Assembly: GCF_021601385.1 (NCBI RefSeq)
Contig: NZ_BQHO01000022.1
Span: forward strand, 1 to 64,000
Source of the DNA: Pseudomonas parasichuanensis
GTDB taxonomy: Bacteria; Pseudomonadota; Gammaproteobacteria; Pseudomonadales; Pseudomonadaceae
Direction of reading: 5' to 3'
DNA: 64,000 nucleotides
The stretch's first letter is position 1. Every line of letters begins with the position of its first letter. Below the pieces are notes generated by a model. The model made no database searches. It was not told where the DNA came from and saw only the letters and a program-made list of their open reading frames with translations. Of this stretch, positions 55,863 through 64,000 are shown piece after piece. The translations under genes were made by a program, and so were the position numbers.

Positions 55863-57307
55863 AGGGTTGCCTCCTTCAACAGGTCGTTGCGCGCGGCCAG
55901 GGCGCGTTCGATTTCATCCTTGGGCAGGGTCTTGTCCAGCCGGCGCAGCAGGCCGCGGGCACGGGTTTCGCCCAGGTCCAGGGCGATGCGCGCATAGGTG
56001 TAGGCCTTGACCGGGTCGTGGCAGATGGCCCGGCCGCGCGAATAGACGGTAGCCATGCGGTACCAGGCGGCGGTCGAACCCTGCTCGGCCTGGGCATGCC
56101 AGACGGCGAGGGCGCGCTCCTGGTCGGGCTGGTCGAGGCCGCCCTTGCTGTACAGGTCGCCCTGCAGCAGGCGGGCGTCGCGGTAGTTGACGGCGATCAG
56201 TTCGTCGATCAGCACCTGGGCCTTTTGCGGGTCGAGGGTCAGCCAGTTGTTGACCATGTACAGCGCGGCATCCAGCGCCTTGGCCCGGGTCGGGTCCTTG
56301 GCGCGCACCTGGCCGATCAGCGCCTGCACTTCTTCGGCGTTGTGCTCGGTGGGGTTGGAGATCATGAAGTTGGCCTTGGAGATCAGCGCCGGCAGGTAGC
56401 CACGAGCAACGGCGTTGTCCATCCAGCGCTGCACTTCGGCGATGCCGGCGGCGCGTACCTGGTCGTTGGCCTTGTCACGGGCCTGCTGTTCGGGCGTGGG
56501 TTCCACCTTGGGCCCCATGGCCGTGCCCAGGCGTTGCTCGCGCTCGGCGTCCAGCTCGGCGCGCTGCACGCCGTGGATGTTGTCCAGCAGCGCGCCGATG
56601 CGTTGCACCACCTCCACCGGCAGGCTGGCCATCTGTGGCTCCAGGCTACGGGCGAAGGCGAGGAAGGCCGGGTCCTGGCGTTCGCCGAGGAAGCGGTAGT
56701 AGCGGTCGATGGCGCGCGGGTCGATGCGCGCCGCCTGCTGGTACCAGCGCTCGGCTGCGGCCAGGTCGCCCTGGCGCTCGGCCACCACGGCGCGGTACAG
56801 CTCGGGCCGGCAGTTGAGCAGGCAGCTCTGTTCGTACAGCCCCAGCAGCTGCGCGGCACGCTCGCCGGGGAACAGCTGCGGGTACACCAGGAACACTTCC
56901 AGGCTGGTGCTGGTGCTGCGCGGGTCGAGGTCGTTGGGGTAGCGGGTGAGGGCCTGGCGCATCCAGTCCTGCTGGCTGCGTTGCAGGTTCGGCGTGCGGT
57001 CGAGCAGGCGTGCCAGCGAGGCCAGCGCCGGCACCTGGCCCTGGCCATCGGCGAAGGCCTCCTGGTACAGGCGGATGATCTCCTGGCGGTTGCCTGCGTC
57101 GTTGCCGGCCAGCACGTCACCGAGCAGTTGCTTGGAGGCAAGGTCGCCGCGTGCGGCGAGCGCGCGCAGGTCGGCGGTGACGTCGGCGCTCGGGTCCTTG
57201 TACAGCGCGTAGCGCACCTGCTCCAGGCTCTGCCCGGCGCTGGCGGCGCCCAGCCAGGCGAGGCCGAGGCCTGCCAGCAGCAGGCGCGGGGCGTTCTTGG
57301 CGTTCAT
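55859..57307 (-). CDS. algK: AlgK-like TPR scaffold without lipobox
   Basis: 482 residues with a Sec signal (about residues 1-25, GLAWLGAASAGQS) and many Sel1/TPR-like helical repeats (LYQEAFADGQGQVPALASLA, ALAVWHAQAEQGSTAAWYRM, YTYARIALDLGETRARGLLR). AlgK of P. aeruginosa is an outer-membrane lipoprotein with an LxGC lipobox; here no cysteine is present near the signal cleavage site, so the protein is probably soluble periplasmic. It lies between alg44 and algE, as in canonical operons, overlapping algE by 4 bp. Confidence 0.85.
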   Translation of the reverse strand: MNAKNAPRLLLAGLGLAWLGAASAGQSLEQVRYALYKDPSADVTADLRALAARGDLASKQLLGDVLAGNDAGNRQEIIRLYQEAFADGQGQVPALASLARLLDRTPNLQRSQQDWMRQALTRYPNDLDPRSTSTSLEVFLVYPQLFPGERAAQLLGLYEQSCLLNCRPELYRAVVAERQGDLAAAERWYQQAARIDPRAIDRYYRFLGERQDPAFLAFARSLEPQMASLPVEVVQRIGALLDNIHGVQRAELDAEREQRLGTAMGPKVEPTPEQQARDKANDQVRAAGIAEVQRWMDNAVARGYLPALISKANFMISNPTEHNAEEVQALIGQVRAKDPTRAKALDAALYMVNNWLTLDPQKAQVLIDELIAVNYRDARLLQGDLYSKGGLDQPDQERALAVWHAQAEQGSTAAWYRMATVYSRGRAICHDPVKAYTYARIALDLGETRARGLLRRLDKTLPKDEIERALAARNDLLKEATL

Positions 57308-57316
57308 GGCCGGCCC

Positions 57317-58468
57317 TCAGTTGGCGCTGCCGAACGGCAGGCCGAGGTACAGGTCCACCGCCACCGCCTTCTGGTAGGCCGCGGCCGGCAGCGGGCTGTC
57401 CGGCAGGATGGTCAGTGCCAGGTTGCGGTTCACTTCGTCGGAGCGGGCGTCCACCACCTTGCCGCTGAAGTGCTGGTCGAGGCCGAACACCTGCATGTCC
57501 ACCGAGCGCACGCGGCTGACATCGGCGAGCTTGTCGAACGGCACGTTGGCGCGCACGAACAGGCCCTGGTCCTTGGGCAGCAGGTGCATCATCGGCGCGG
57601 CCTTGTAGCCATAACCGTCGAGCGGTTGCGTCGGGTACCAGACCAGGCAGTCGCAGGGGCTGTTGATCACCGTCTCGATGGTGGCGCGGCCAAGCAGCGC
57701 CTGCAGATCGCCCGGGGCGAGATCGGCCAGGGCTTTCATGTCGGCCGGGCTGGTGAAGCTGGTGGCCAGCTGGGTGGAGATGCTCGCCAGCGGCTGGCCG
57801 GCCTGCACCTCGGTGGTGCCGGTGGGCAGCAGGTATTTGACGTAGCCGTTGTCCGGCATGCTGATCAGCTGGGCGTTGCTGGCCACCGTGGCCTGCACCG
57901 CCGGCACGCGGAAGAACAGCAGGTAACCCTTGTAGGCGACGAAGCCCAGCGCGGCGATGCCGGCGGCGGTGAACAGCGCGGTGCCGGCCAGCGCCTTGAG
58001 GCGGTCGCCCGCCGTGCGCGCGCTGGCCTGCTTGTGCTTGCGCTCCTTGATGTAGTTCTCGCGCTGCATCACGTTGAACAAGCCGTTGATGTCGGCGATT
58101 TCCCCCGACAGGTAGGCGCTGATCAGGTAGCGCAGGATGTCACGCTTCTGTGCGTCGAGGTCGACGAACTGGGCACCCACCTCCTTGCCGCGCTGGGAGA
58201 CGATGCGCACCTTGCCGTCGATCGACAGGTCGACCTGGTTCAGGCGCAACTGGATCGACGCGTCGTACAGCGCGCCGATGCTCAGCGGCGCCTCGTGCAG
58301 CAGGCCGATGCCGCCCAGCGAGATGTCGGCAAGTTGTGCCTCGAACGGCTCGCGGCCGCTGCCGGCCAGACGCACCCGGGCGTTCATGCGGGTGCGCACG
58401 TACTGACGTTCGTCGATCGCTTCGTGGACGATGTTGGCCGGGGCCGTGGGGGTATTCGAGCTACTCAT
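57317..58468 (-). CDS. alg44: Alginate co-polymerase Alg44 (PilZ c-di-GMP receptor)
   Basis: 383 residues from the ATG at 58468; the frame extends 12 codons upstream into alg8. The cytoplasmic PilZ domain keeps both c-di-GMP motifs, RQYVR (RxxxR) near residue 20 and ADISLGGIGL (DxSxxG) near residue 47. One membrane helix follows (FTAAGIAALGFVAYKGYLLF, about residue 165), then an MFP-like periplasmic domain (MPDNGYVKYLLPTGTTEVQA). It should switch on Alg8 when c-di-GMP is high. Confidence 0.92.
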   Translation of the reverse strand: MSSSNTPTAPANIVHEAIDERQYVRTRMNARVRLAGSGREPFEAQLADISLGGIGLLHEAPLSIGALYDASIQLRLNQVDLSIDGKVRIVSQRGKEVGAQFVDLDAQKRDILRYLISAYLSGEIADINGLFNVMQRENYIKERKHKQASARTAGDRLKALAGTALFTAAGIAALGFVAYKGYLLFFRVPAVQATVASNAQLISMPDNGYVKYLLPTGTTEVQAGQPLASISTQLATSFTSPADMKALADLAPGDLQALLGRATIETVINSPCDCLVWYPTQPLDGYGYKAAPMMHLLPKDQGLFVRANVPFDKLADVSRVRSVDMQVFGLDQHFSGKVVDARSDEVNRNLALTILPDSPLPAAAYQKAVAVDLYLGLPFGSAN

Positions 58469-58484
58469 GTGCAGGCGCCTTTCC

Positions 58485-60017
58485 TTAACGTTGCGTGAGT
58501 TCAAGCAGAATGGTGATGACCCCGAAGAAAATGGCGATGGAGGAGCACAGCATCGCCTTCGAGGACCAGCGGTTGAGGCGGGCGTCGAAGCCGACGCTGC
58601 CGGTGGCCAGGGTGGTCTTCTGCCGCGTCCAGCTTTGCTGGTCCATGTGGAACATCGCGTAGACCTTCATCAGCGAGCCGACGATCTGGTTGTAATAGAG
58701 AACGAAGGGGTACATCGGGCTGACCGGGTGCCCGGCGAAAACGAACAGCACCGTCACCAGGCTGCGCGAGAGCAGCACCCAGAACAGGTACACCAGCAGG
58801 TACTGGATGCCGAACACCAGGCCGGCCACCAGCGAGGCGGTCAGGCCCATCAGGCAAGTCCACATCGACACGCGCTGGTCGAGCAGCACGTACAGGGTGA
58901 ACAGCCCCAGGCGCGCGCGGCCGAGCAGGGCGGTGGCGCGGAAGTTCTGCCGCAGCGAGTTGCCGTACCAGCGGAACATCAGCTGGCGGGTGGCGACCCA
59001 GAAGCTGTCGCTGGGCGGGTGCTCGACGGTCAGTGTGTGGCTGTCGGGCACGTAGAAGGTGTCCCAGCCGGCGCGCATCAGGCTCAGCCAGCTCGACTTG
59101 TCATCGCCGGTGAGGAACTGGAAGCGGCCCAGGCGCCAGTGTTCGAGAAAGTCCGCTTCGACATCGCGGATGAACGCGGGGTCGGTCATCACGCTGGCGC
59201 GGAAGAACGACAGCCGCCCGGTGAGGGTCAGCACCCGGTGCGACAGGGCCATCGAGCACATGTTGATGTGCCGCTGGACGAAGCGCATCGAGTGCCACAG
59301 GCGCATCCAGCGGCTGCCTTCGACCTCGCAGAATTCGTTGGTGGTCAGCCCGCCGACATTGGGCAGCAGGGCGAACAGCTTGACCGCGCGCTCGACGCAG
59401 CCGGGCAGCATCATGGTGTCGCCGTCGACCACGCCGACCACCGCGTCCTCCAGCGGCATCTGCCGGGACAGCGCGCGGAAGGCATGGGCCAGGCCGTCGC
59501 GTTTGCCGGTGCCGCGGGCGCGCACGATCACCAGGCCGATGTCGTCGCGGCCCTGCACTTCGTTGCGCATGATGTCCTTGATGAACTGCTCGTCGCCTTT
59601 CTCGACGATCGAGGCGATCACCGTGCAGGGCACGTTCAGCCGTTGCACCTCCTGGAACACCGACTGGTACACCTTGAAGGTGGTGTGGGTGGGGATGCGA
59701 AAGCTGGTGACCACCATGAACATGTGCGAGGGCAGCGCGGCATCGCCCATGCGCTCGACCTGGCGGCGCAGGCGCGGGAACACCAGGTGCAGGAACCACA
59801 TGCCGCGCAGGTAGTGGAGGATGGCGTTGCCGTAGCGCCACATGCCCAGGGTGCCGATGATGAAAATGAACAGGTGGTGGTTGGGGTCAAGGTACTGCGG
59901 CGCGACCATCTGCGAGGCCAGCGCGATCAGCCCGGCAAGCAGCGCCCAGGCGCAGAAGCTGGCGGCCGCGCGCAGGTACCCCGGGGCCGCGAAGGGCCGC
60001 TGTTGCTGTCGTTCCAT
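58485..60017 (-). CDS. alg8: Mannuronan synthase Alg8 (GT2)
   Basis: 510 residues. The GT2 cytosolic domain has VVGVVDGDTMMLPG (DxD-type metal site) and FLTGDDKSSWLSLM (catalytic Asp-Asp-Lys), with TRQLMFRWYGNSLRQN as the Q/RxxRW-like motif. Membrane helices flank it at both ends (SFCAWALLAGLIALASQMV and several C-terminal). It polymerises GDP-mannuronate and threads the chain to the periplasm with Alg44. AGGAG precedes the ATG by ten bases. There is a 69-bp gap after algD. Confidence 0.94.
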   Translation of the reverse strand: MERQQQRPFAAPGYLRAAASFCAWALLAGLIALASQMVAPQYLDPNHHLFIFIIGTLGMWRYGNAILHYLRGMWFLHLVFPRLRRQVERMGDAALPSHMFMVVTSFRIPTHTTFKVYQSVFQEVQRLNVPCTVIASIVEKGDEQFIKDIMRNEVQGRDDIGLVIVRARGTGKRDGLAHAFRALSRQMPLEDAVVGVVDGDTMMLPGCVERAVKLFALLPNVGGLTTNEFCEVEGSRWMRLWHSMRFVQRHINMCSMALSHRVLTLTGRLSFFRASVMTDPAFIRDVEADFLEHWRLGRFQFLTGDDKSSWLSLMRAGWDTFYVPDSHTLTVEHPPSDSFWVATRQLMFRWYGNSLRQNFRATALLGRARLGLFTLYVLLDQRVSMWTCLMGLTASLVAGLVFGIQYLLVYLFWVLLSRSLVTVLFVFAGHPVSPMYPFVLYYNQIVGSLMKVYAMFHMDQQSWTRQKTTLATGSVGFDARLNRWSSKAMLCSSIAIFFGVITILLELTQR

Positions 60018-60086
60018 GTCGCTGTAGCTCCTGTGTACGGGGGGCCGCCGCCGGCGCCAAGCAAGCGCGGCAGCGGGCTGACGGGG

Positions 60087-61394
60087 TTACCAGCAAATGC
60101 CTTGGTGCCGGGCATTGCTGGTGCCGGCCATGAACCCGACCAGGTCCACCACCTGCTTGCCGTGGCCTGCTTCCAGGGCCCGGGCAAAGCGCTCGTCGTT
60201 GTTGCCCAGCACGATCACCTCGGCCTCGTCGATCACCTGGTCAAGGTCGCTGTGCAGCAGGGTGCTGATATGCGGGATCTGCTGCTCGATGTACTGGCGG
60301 TTGGCACCGAAGCAGCGGGCATAGTCGACGTTGGCGTCGAAGATGCTCAGGCTGTAGCCCTTGCCGATCAGCTGTTCGGCCAGGGTCACCAGCGGGCTTT
60401 CGCGCAGGTCGTCGCTGCCGGCCTTGAAGGCCAGCCCGAGCAGGGCGATCCTGCGCTTGCCGTGGCGTGTCACCAGGTCGAAGGCCCGCGCCACCTGCTG
60501 GCGGTTGCTGGCCATGAGCGAGGCCAGCAGCGGGTGCTCGATATCCAGCTGGCCGGCGCGGTAGGTGAGGGCGCGCACATCCTTGGGCAGGCACGAACCA
60601 CCGAAGGCGAAGCCTGGGCGCAGGTAGTAGCGCGACAGGTTGAGCTTGTAGTCCTGGCAGACCACATCCATCACCTCGCGGCCATCGACATCCGAGGCCT
60701 TGGCGATGTTGCCGATCTCGTTGGCGAAGCTGACCTTGGTCGCGTGCCAGACATTGCAGGTGTACTTGATCAGCTCGGCGACCTCGATCGACTTGCGGAT
60801 CACCGGGGCGTCGAGGCCCTGGTACAGCGACTCGAGCAGGTCGCCGGACTGGCGGTCGAGCTCGCCGATCACGGTCATGGCCGGGAAGTCGTAATCCTTG
60901 ATGGCGGTGCTCTCGCGCAGGAACTCAGGGTTCACCGCCACGCCGAAGTCGACCCCGGCCTGTTTGCCCGAGGCTTTTTCCAGGGTTGGGATGACCAGGT
61001 TCTTCAGTGTGCCGGGCAGCACCGTGCTGCGTACCACCACGGTATGGCGGCTGCCCTTGTCGCGCAGGGCGGTGCCGATTTCCTGGCAGACCGCTTCCAT
61101 GTAAGTAAGGTCCAGGTCGCCGTTGGCCTTGCTCGGGGTGCCCACGCACAGCAGCGACAGGTCGGTTGCAAGGATCGCCGCCTGCACGTCGGTGGTACCC
61201 CGCAGGCGGCCGTGGCGCACGCCGTCGAGCAGCAGTTGTTCCAGGCCTGGCTCGACGATCGGCGAGCGGCCCTGGTTGATCATGTCGATCTTTGTTTGGG
61301 CAATGTCGACGCCCAGTACATGGTGCCCGCGGGCCGAAAGGCACCCGGCGCACACTGCTCCCACATAACCCAATCCGAAGATGCTGATGTTCAT
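60087..61394 (-). CDS. algD: GDP-mannose 6-dehydrogenase AlgD
   Basis: 435 residues from the ATG at 61394 (GAGGG six bases upstream). MNISIFGLGYVGAVCAGCLS is the Rossmann NAD motif, ESTAIKDYDFPAMTVIGELD and PGFAFGGSCLPKDVRALTYR (catalytic cysteine) are diagnostic, and the chain closely parallels P. aeruginosa AlgD up to the terminal EGICW-like QGICW. It oxidises GDP-mannose to GDP-mannuronate, the committed step. It is first in the operon. GDP-mannose must come from enzymes elsewhere, since algA and algC are absent here. Confidence 0.95.
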   Translation of the reverse strand: MNISIFGLGYVGAVCAGCLSARGHHVLGVDIAQTKIDMINQGRSPIVEPGLEQLLLDGVRHGRLRGTTDVQAAILATDLSLLCVGTPSKANGDLDLTYMEAVCQEIGTALRDKGSRHTVVVRSTVLPGTLKNLVIPTLEKASGKQAGVDFGVAVNPEFLRESTAIKDYDFPAMTVIGELDRQSGDLLESLYQGLDAPVIRKSIEVAELIKYTCNVWHATKVSFANEIGNIAKASDVDGREVMDVVCQDYKLNLSRYYLRPGFAFGGSCLPKDVRALTYRAGQLDIEHPLLASLMASNRQQVARAFDLVTRHGKRRIALLGLAFKAGSDDLRESPLVTLAEQLIGKGYSLSIFDANVDYARCFGANRQYIEQQIPHISTLLHSDLDQVIDEAEVIVLGNNDERFARALEAGHGKQVVDLVGFMAGTSNARHQGICW

Positions 61395-61632
61395 AGATCC
61401 CTCTCTCCAGGCACGGCGCAAGGCCGGCCGAGATACACCGTTCATTAAGTTGTCGTACGTGGCAGACGCGCAGAAATACGCTGCGCTCAAAGGAGGCGAA
61501 GCTGGTTGTTTCTTGGTGGTCTATTAATATCCTAAAGATATTTTTACTGGCTCGGCAAGCGTTGATGACTTGTTGTTTTTAAATAATCTAAAACTTCTGC
61601 GTGAAAGTTAAAAAACCGTTAATAATCAACAA

Positions 61633-61661
61633 ATTAAAGTTTGTTATAAGTTGGGCGTCAA
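61633..61661 (-). promoter_or_regulatory. Candidate sigma-70 promoter of the alg operon
   Basis: On the minus strand TTGACG (plus 61656-61661) and TTTAAT (plus 61633-61638) are separated by exactly 17 bp, each matching consensus at 5 of 6 bases, with an A/T-rich tract upstream. It predicts a leader of about 230 nt before algD. Confidence 0.55.
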
Positions 61662-61860
61662 AAAAATGATCATACTGTTTGTGTCGATAAAATGGCGCCA
61701 ATATTAGCGTTTTTAGTGTGTTCAATGCTGTTTTCTGGGCTCCCTTCTACTGTTTCTTCTTGCGTAGTTTCATGCCTTTGTTGAACTTTTTATTGTGCGT
61801 GCAACAGCGCCAACAGGCGCTTTTAGTGGGCGTGCACGAAATAGCCGGCACTGGCGGCTT

Positions 61861-61882
61861 GCCATGATTGGATCCAATTGGC
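61861..61882. promoter_or_regulatory. Nested palindrome between algD and the XRE regulator
   Basis: A perfect ATTGGATCCAAT (61867-61878) is flanked by outer arms GCCA and TGGC, giving a 22-bp imperfect dyad. The 9-mer GGATCCAAT recurs at 62383-62391 in front of gacA. It is a reasonable operator for the XRE protein encoded 80 bp downstream. Confidence 0.4.
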
Positions 61883-61961
61883 ATAGTGCCGGGCGAATGC
61901 CTACGCATTCACTCGGGTGCGGGACGCACCTGTTCTGGAATGATGCACAGGAGGCAACTGG

Positions 61962-62351
61962 ATGAACGGATTCGGCCCGCGACTCAGAGAAGAGCGCGAA
62001 CGCCTGGGGCTGACCCAGCGCGTGTTTGGTGACATTGGCGGCGTCGAGCCCAATGCCCAGGGCAAATATGAAAGCGGCGAGCGCACTCCGCGCATGGACT
62101 ACCTCGCTGCCGTGGCGGCCAAGGGTGTCGATGCCTTGTATGTGCTCACCGGCGTGCACACCCCCGCACCGCTGGACTGCCTGACCGCTGACGAAGACCG
62201 TCTGTTGGGGGCTTTCCGGCGTTTGCCCGTGGCAGATCAGGCTGCCGTCTGGCACCTGTTGCACCGGTTGGCGGGCGAGGTGGGTGGCGTTGAGCGGGTG
62301 CAAATGCGCCGCCCGGAATACCAGGCGTTTTTCCAGGACGGTTTGCGCTAG
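61962..62351 (+). CDS. XRE/Cro-CI type helix-turn-helix regulator
   Basis: 129 residues, ATG with AGGAGG eight bases upstream. The helix-turn-helix is RLREERERLGLTQRVFGDIG, then VEPNAQGKYESGERTPRMDY. The C-terminal half (FRRLPVADQAAVWHLLHRLA) is a short helical segment, with no ligand or peptidase domain. It is divergent from the alg operon and 63 bp upstream of gacA. Similar small XRE genes commonly precede gacA in this group, so it may be unrelated to alginate; control of algD is only an inference from position. Confidence 0.85.
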   Translation: MNGFGPRLREERERLGLTQRVFGDIGGVEPNAQGKYESGERTPRMDYLAAVAAKGVDALYVLTGVHTPAPLDCLTADEDRLLGAFRRLPVADQAAVWHLLHRLAGEVGGVERVQMRRPEYQAFFQDGLR

Positions 62352-62414
62352 GTTGCTTGTGAAAAATTTTGTTAAGGTGGCGGGATCCAATCGCCCCACT
62401 AATGAGGTGTCTGC

Positions 62415-63053
62415 TTGATTAGGGTCCTGGTGGTCGACGATCACGATCTGGTGCGTACCGGCATTACGCGCATGCTGGCCGACATCGATGGCCTGCAAGT
62501 GGTGGGGGAGGCGGACTCGGGTGAGTCCGCCCTCAAGCTTGCCCGCGAGCTCAAGCCGGACGTGGTTCTGATGGACGTGAAAATGCCAGGGATCGGCGGC
62601 CTTGAAGCAACCCGCAAACTGTTGCGCAGCCAGCCGGACACCAAGGTGGTGGCGGTAACCGTGTGCGAGGAAGACCCGTTCCCCACCCGCCTCATGCAGG
62701 CGGGTGCCGCGGGCTACCTGACCAAAGGCGCCGGGCTCGACGAAATGGTCCAGGCCATCCGCCTGGCGTTCGCCGGCCAGCGCTATATCAGCCCGCAGAT
62801 TGCCCAGCAACTGGCGCTCAAGTCGTTCCAGCCCCAGGGCTCGCCGTTCGATACGCTGTCGGAGCGGGAAATCCAGATTGCCCTGATGATCGTCGGTTGC
62901 CAGAAGGTGCAGATCATCTCCGACAAGTTGTGTCTGTCCCCCAAGACCGTCAATACTTACCGTTATCGGATCTTCGAAAAACTCTCGGTTACCAGCGATG
63001 TCGAATTGACCTTGCTGGCCGTCCGCCACGGTATGGTCGACGCAAGTCTGTAA
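62415..63053 (+). CDS. gacA: Response regulator GacA
   Basis: 212 residues starting at TTG (62415), with GAGGTG upstream; the TTG start is known for gacA in fluorescent pseudomonads. The receiver domain has [13 protein letters not shown] and the phosphoacceptor Asp54 in [13 protein letters not shown]; the LuxR-type HTH is [19 protein letters not shown] followed by [20 protein letters not shown]. With sensor GacS it activates the Rsm small RNAs that control secondary metabolism, biofilm and exopolymers. uvrC follows after 8 bp, the classical gacA-uvrC pair. Confidence 0.96.
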   Translation: MIRVLVVDDHDLVRTGITRMLADIDGLQVVGEADSGESALKLARELKPDVVLMDVKMPGIGGLEATRKLLRSQPDTKVVAVTVCEEDPFPTRLMQAGAAGYLTKGAGLDEMVQAIRLAFAGQRYISPQIAQQLALKSFQPQGSPFDTLSEREIQIALMIVGCQKVQIISDKLCLSPKTVNTYRYRIFEKLSVTSDVELTLLAVRHGMVDASL

Positions 63054-63061
63054 ACACACCC

Positions 63062-64000
<939 letters not shown>

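Larger units (their letters stand above)
61395..61961. other. AT-rich 567-bp intergenic region upstream of algD
   Basis: No convincing gene. The part from about 61500 to 61800 is strikingly AT-rich for this genome. It contains a candidate algD promoter (61633-61661), a small AATATC-N5-GATATT stem (61526-61542) in the predicted leader, a nested palindrome at 61861-61882, and GGTGCG-N3-CGCACC at 61916-61930 before the XRE gene. I saw no AlgU-type (GAACTT-N16-TCTGA) or RpoN-type promoter facing algD. Confidence 0.7.

Noticed and set aside
53256-61448. Very long plus-strand open frames antisense to alg genes (for example 53256-55997, 55817-58498 and 58431-61448)
   Set aside because: They lie opposite well-recognised genes, have the repetitive low-complexity look (Val/Gly/Ala/Gln/His) of high-GC antisense frames, and show no motifs or ribosome binding sites.
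61395-61961. AlgU (sigma-22) or RpoN promoter for algD
   Set aside because: No GAACTT-N16/17-TCTGA or TGGCAC-N5-TTGC arrangement was found in the algD direction; a GAACTT at about 61783 faces the other way and lacks a -10.

Overview
The window is high-GC chromosomal DNA from a Pseudomonas, most probably of the P. putida group. The evidence is the uninterrupted nuoA-N operon with a fused nuoCD, a gacA-uvrC pair in which gacA starts with TTG, a fusB/aceA neighbourhood, a gabP/gabT/LysR trio, and many Pseudomonas-type REP inverted repeats between genes. No rRNA, tRNA, transposase or CRISPR array was recognised.

Layout. 1-3219 (+): end of an unknown gene, a periplasmic PQQ sugar dehydrogenase, a ZapE-type ATPase and a DinB-family protein. 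3270-6937 (-): a copper block (copA, copB, a DUF411 protein, a YqaA-type membrane protein) with a cop box upstream. 7017-11759: trhP (-), an AI-2E family exporter (+) and a TonB-dependent receptor (-). 11925-13774: a small mosaic of a LuxR DNA-binding-only regulator and degenerate P2-like phage genes (gpL-like, holin-like, CI-like repressor, Ogr-like activator). 13841-28798 (-): all 13 genes of respiratory complex I. 29179-32631 (-): a lysoplasmalogenase-like protein, isocitrate lyase and an orphan secretin-like protein. 32922-46945: SulP transporter, second EF-G, small unknown genes, the gabT/lysR/gabP group, thioesterase, acetyltransferases, a Nu-class GST, a Pit phosphate transporter and a DUF488 protein. 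47098-61394 (-): a complete but unusual alginate-type exopolysaccharide operon. 61962-64000 (+): an XRE regulator, gacA and the start of uvrC.

The most interesting region is the 14.3-kb exopolysaccharide operon. Its order is algD-alg8-alg44-algK-algE-algI-algJ-algF-algX-algL-algG. As I know it, the canonical order is algD-8-44-K-E-G-X-L-I-J-F-A. The acetylation block therefore precedes X-L-G, and algA is missing. The AlgG homologue has lost the DPHD epimerase motif (DARD here). AlgL appears to have lost a catalytic arginine, AlgK has no lipobox cysteine, and a REP element sits at the algX/algL junction and contains a likely algL start codon. The synthase and its c-di-GMP receptor keep their key residues. 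The inferred product is an acetylated, little- or non-epimerised polymannuronate made by a distinct alginate-like system. It lies beside an XRE regulator and gacA, behind an AT-rich leader in which I found no AlgU promoter.

Other signals worth checking are the phage/LuxR mosaic with nested dyads and a 12-bp inverted duplication at both translation starts, a Fur-box-like site upstream of nuoA, an RccR-like operator upstream of aceA, and matching LysR-type dyads next to gabT and lysR/gabP.
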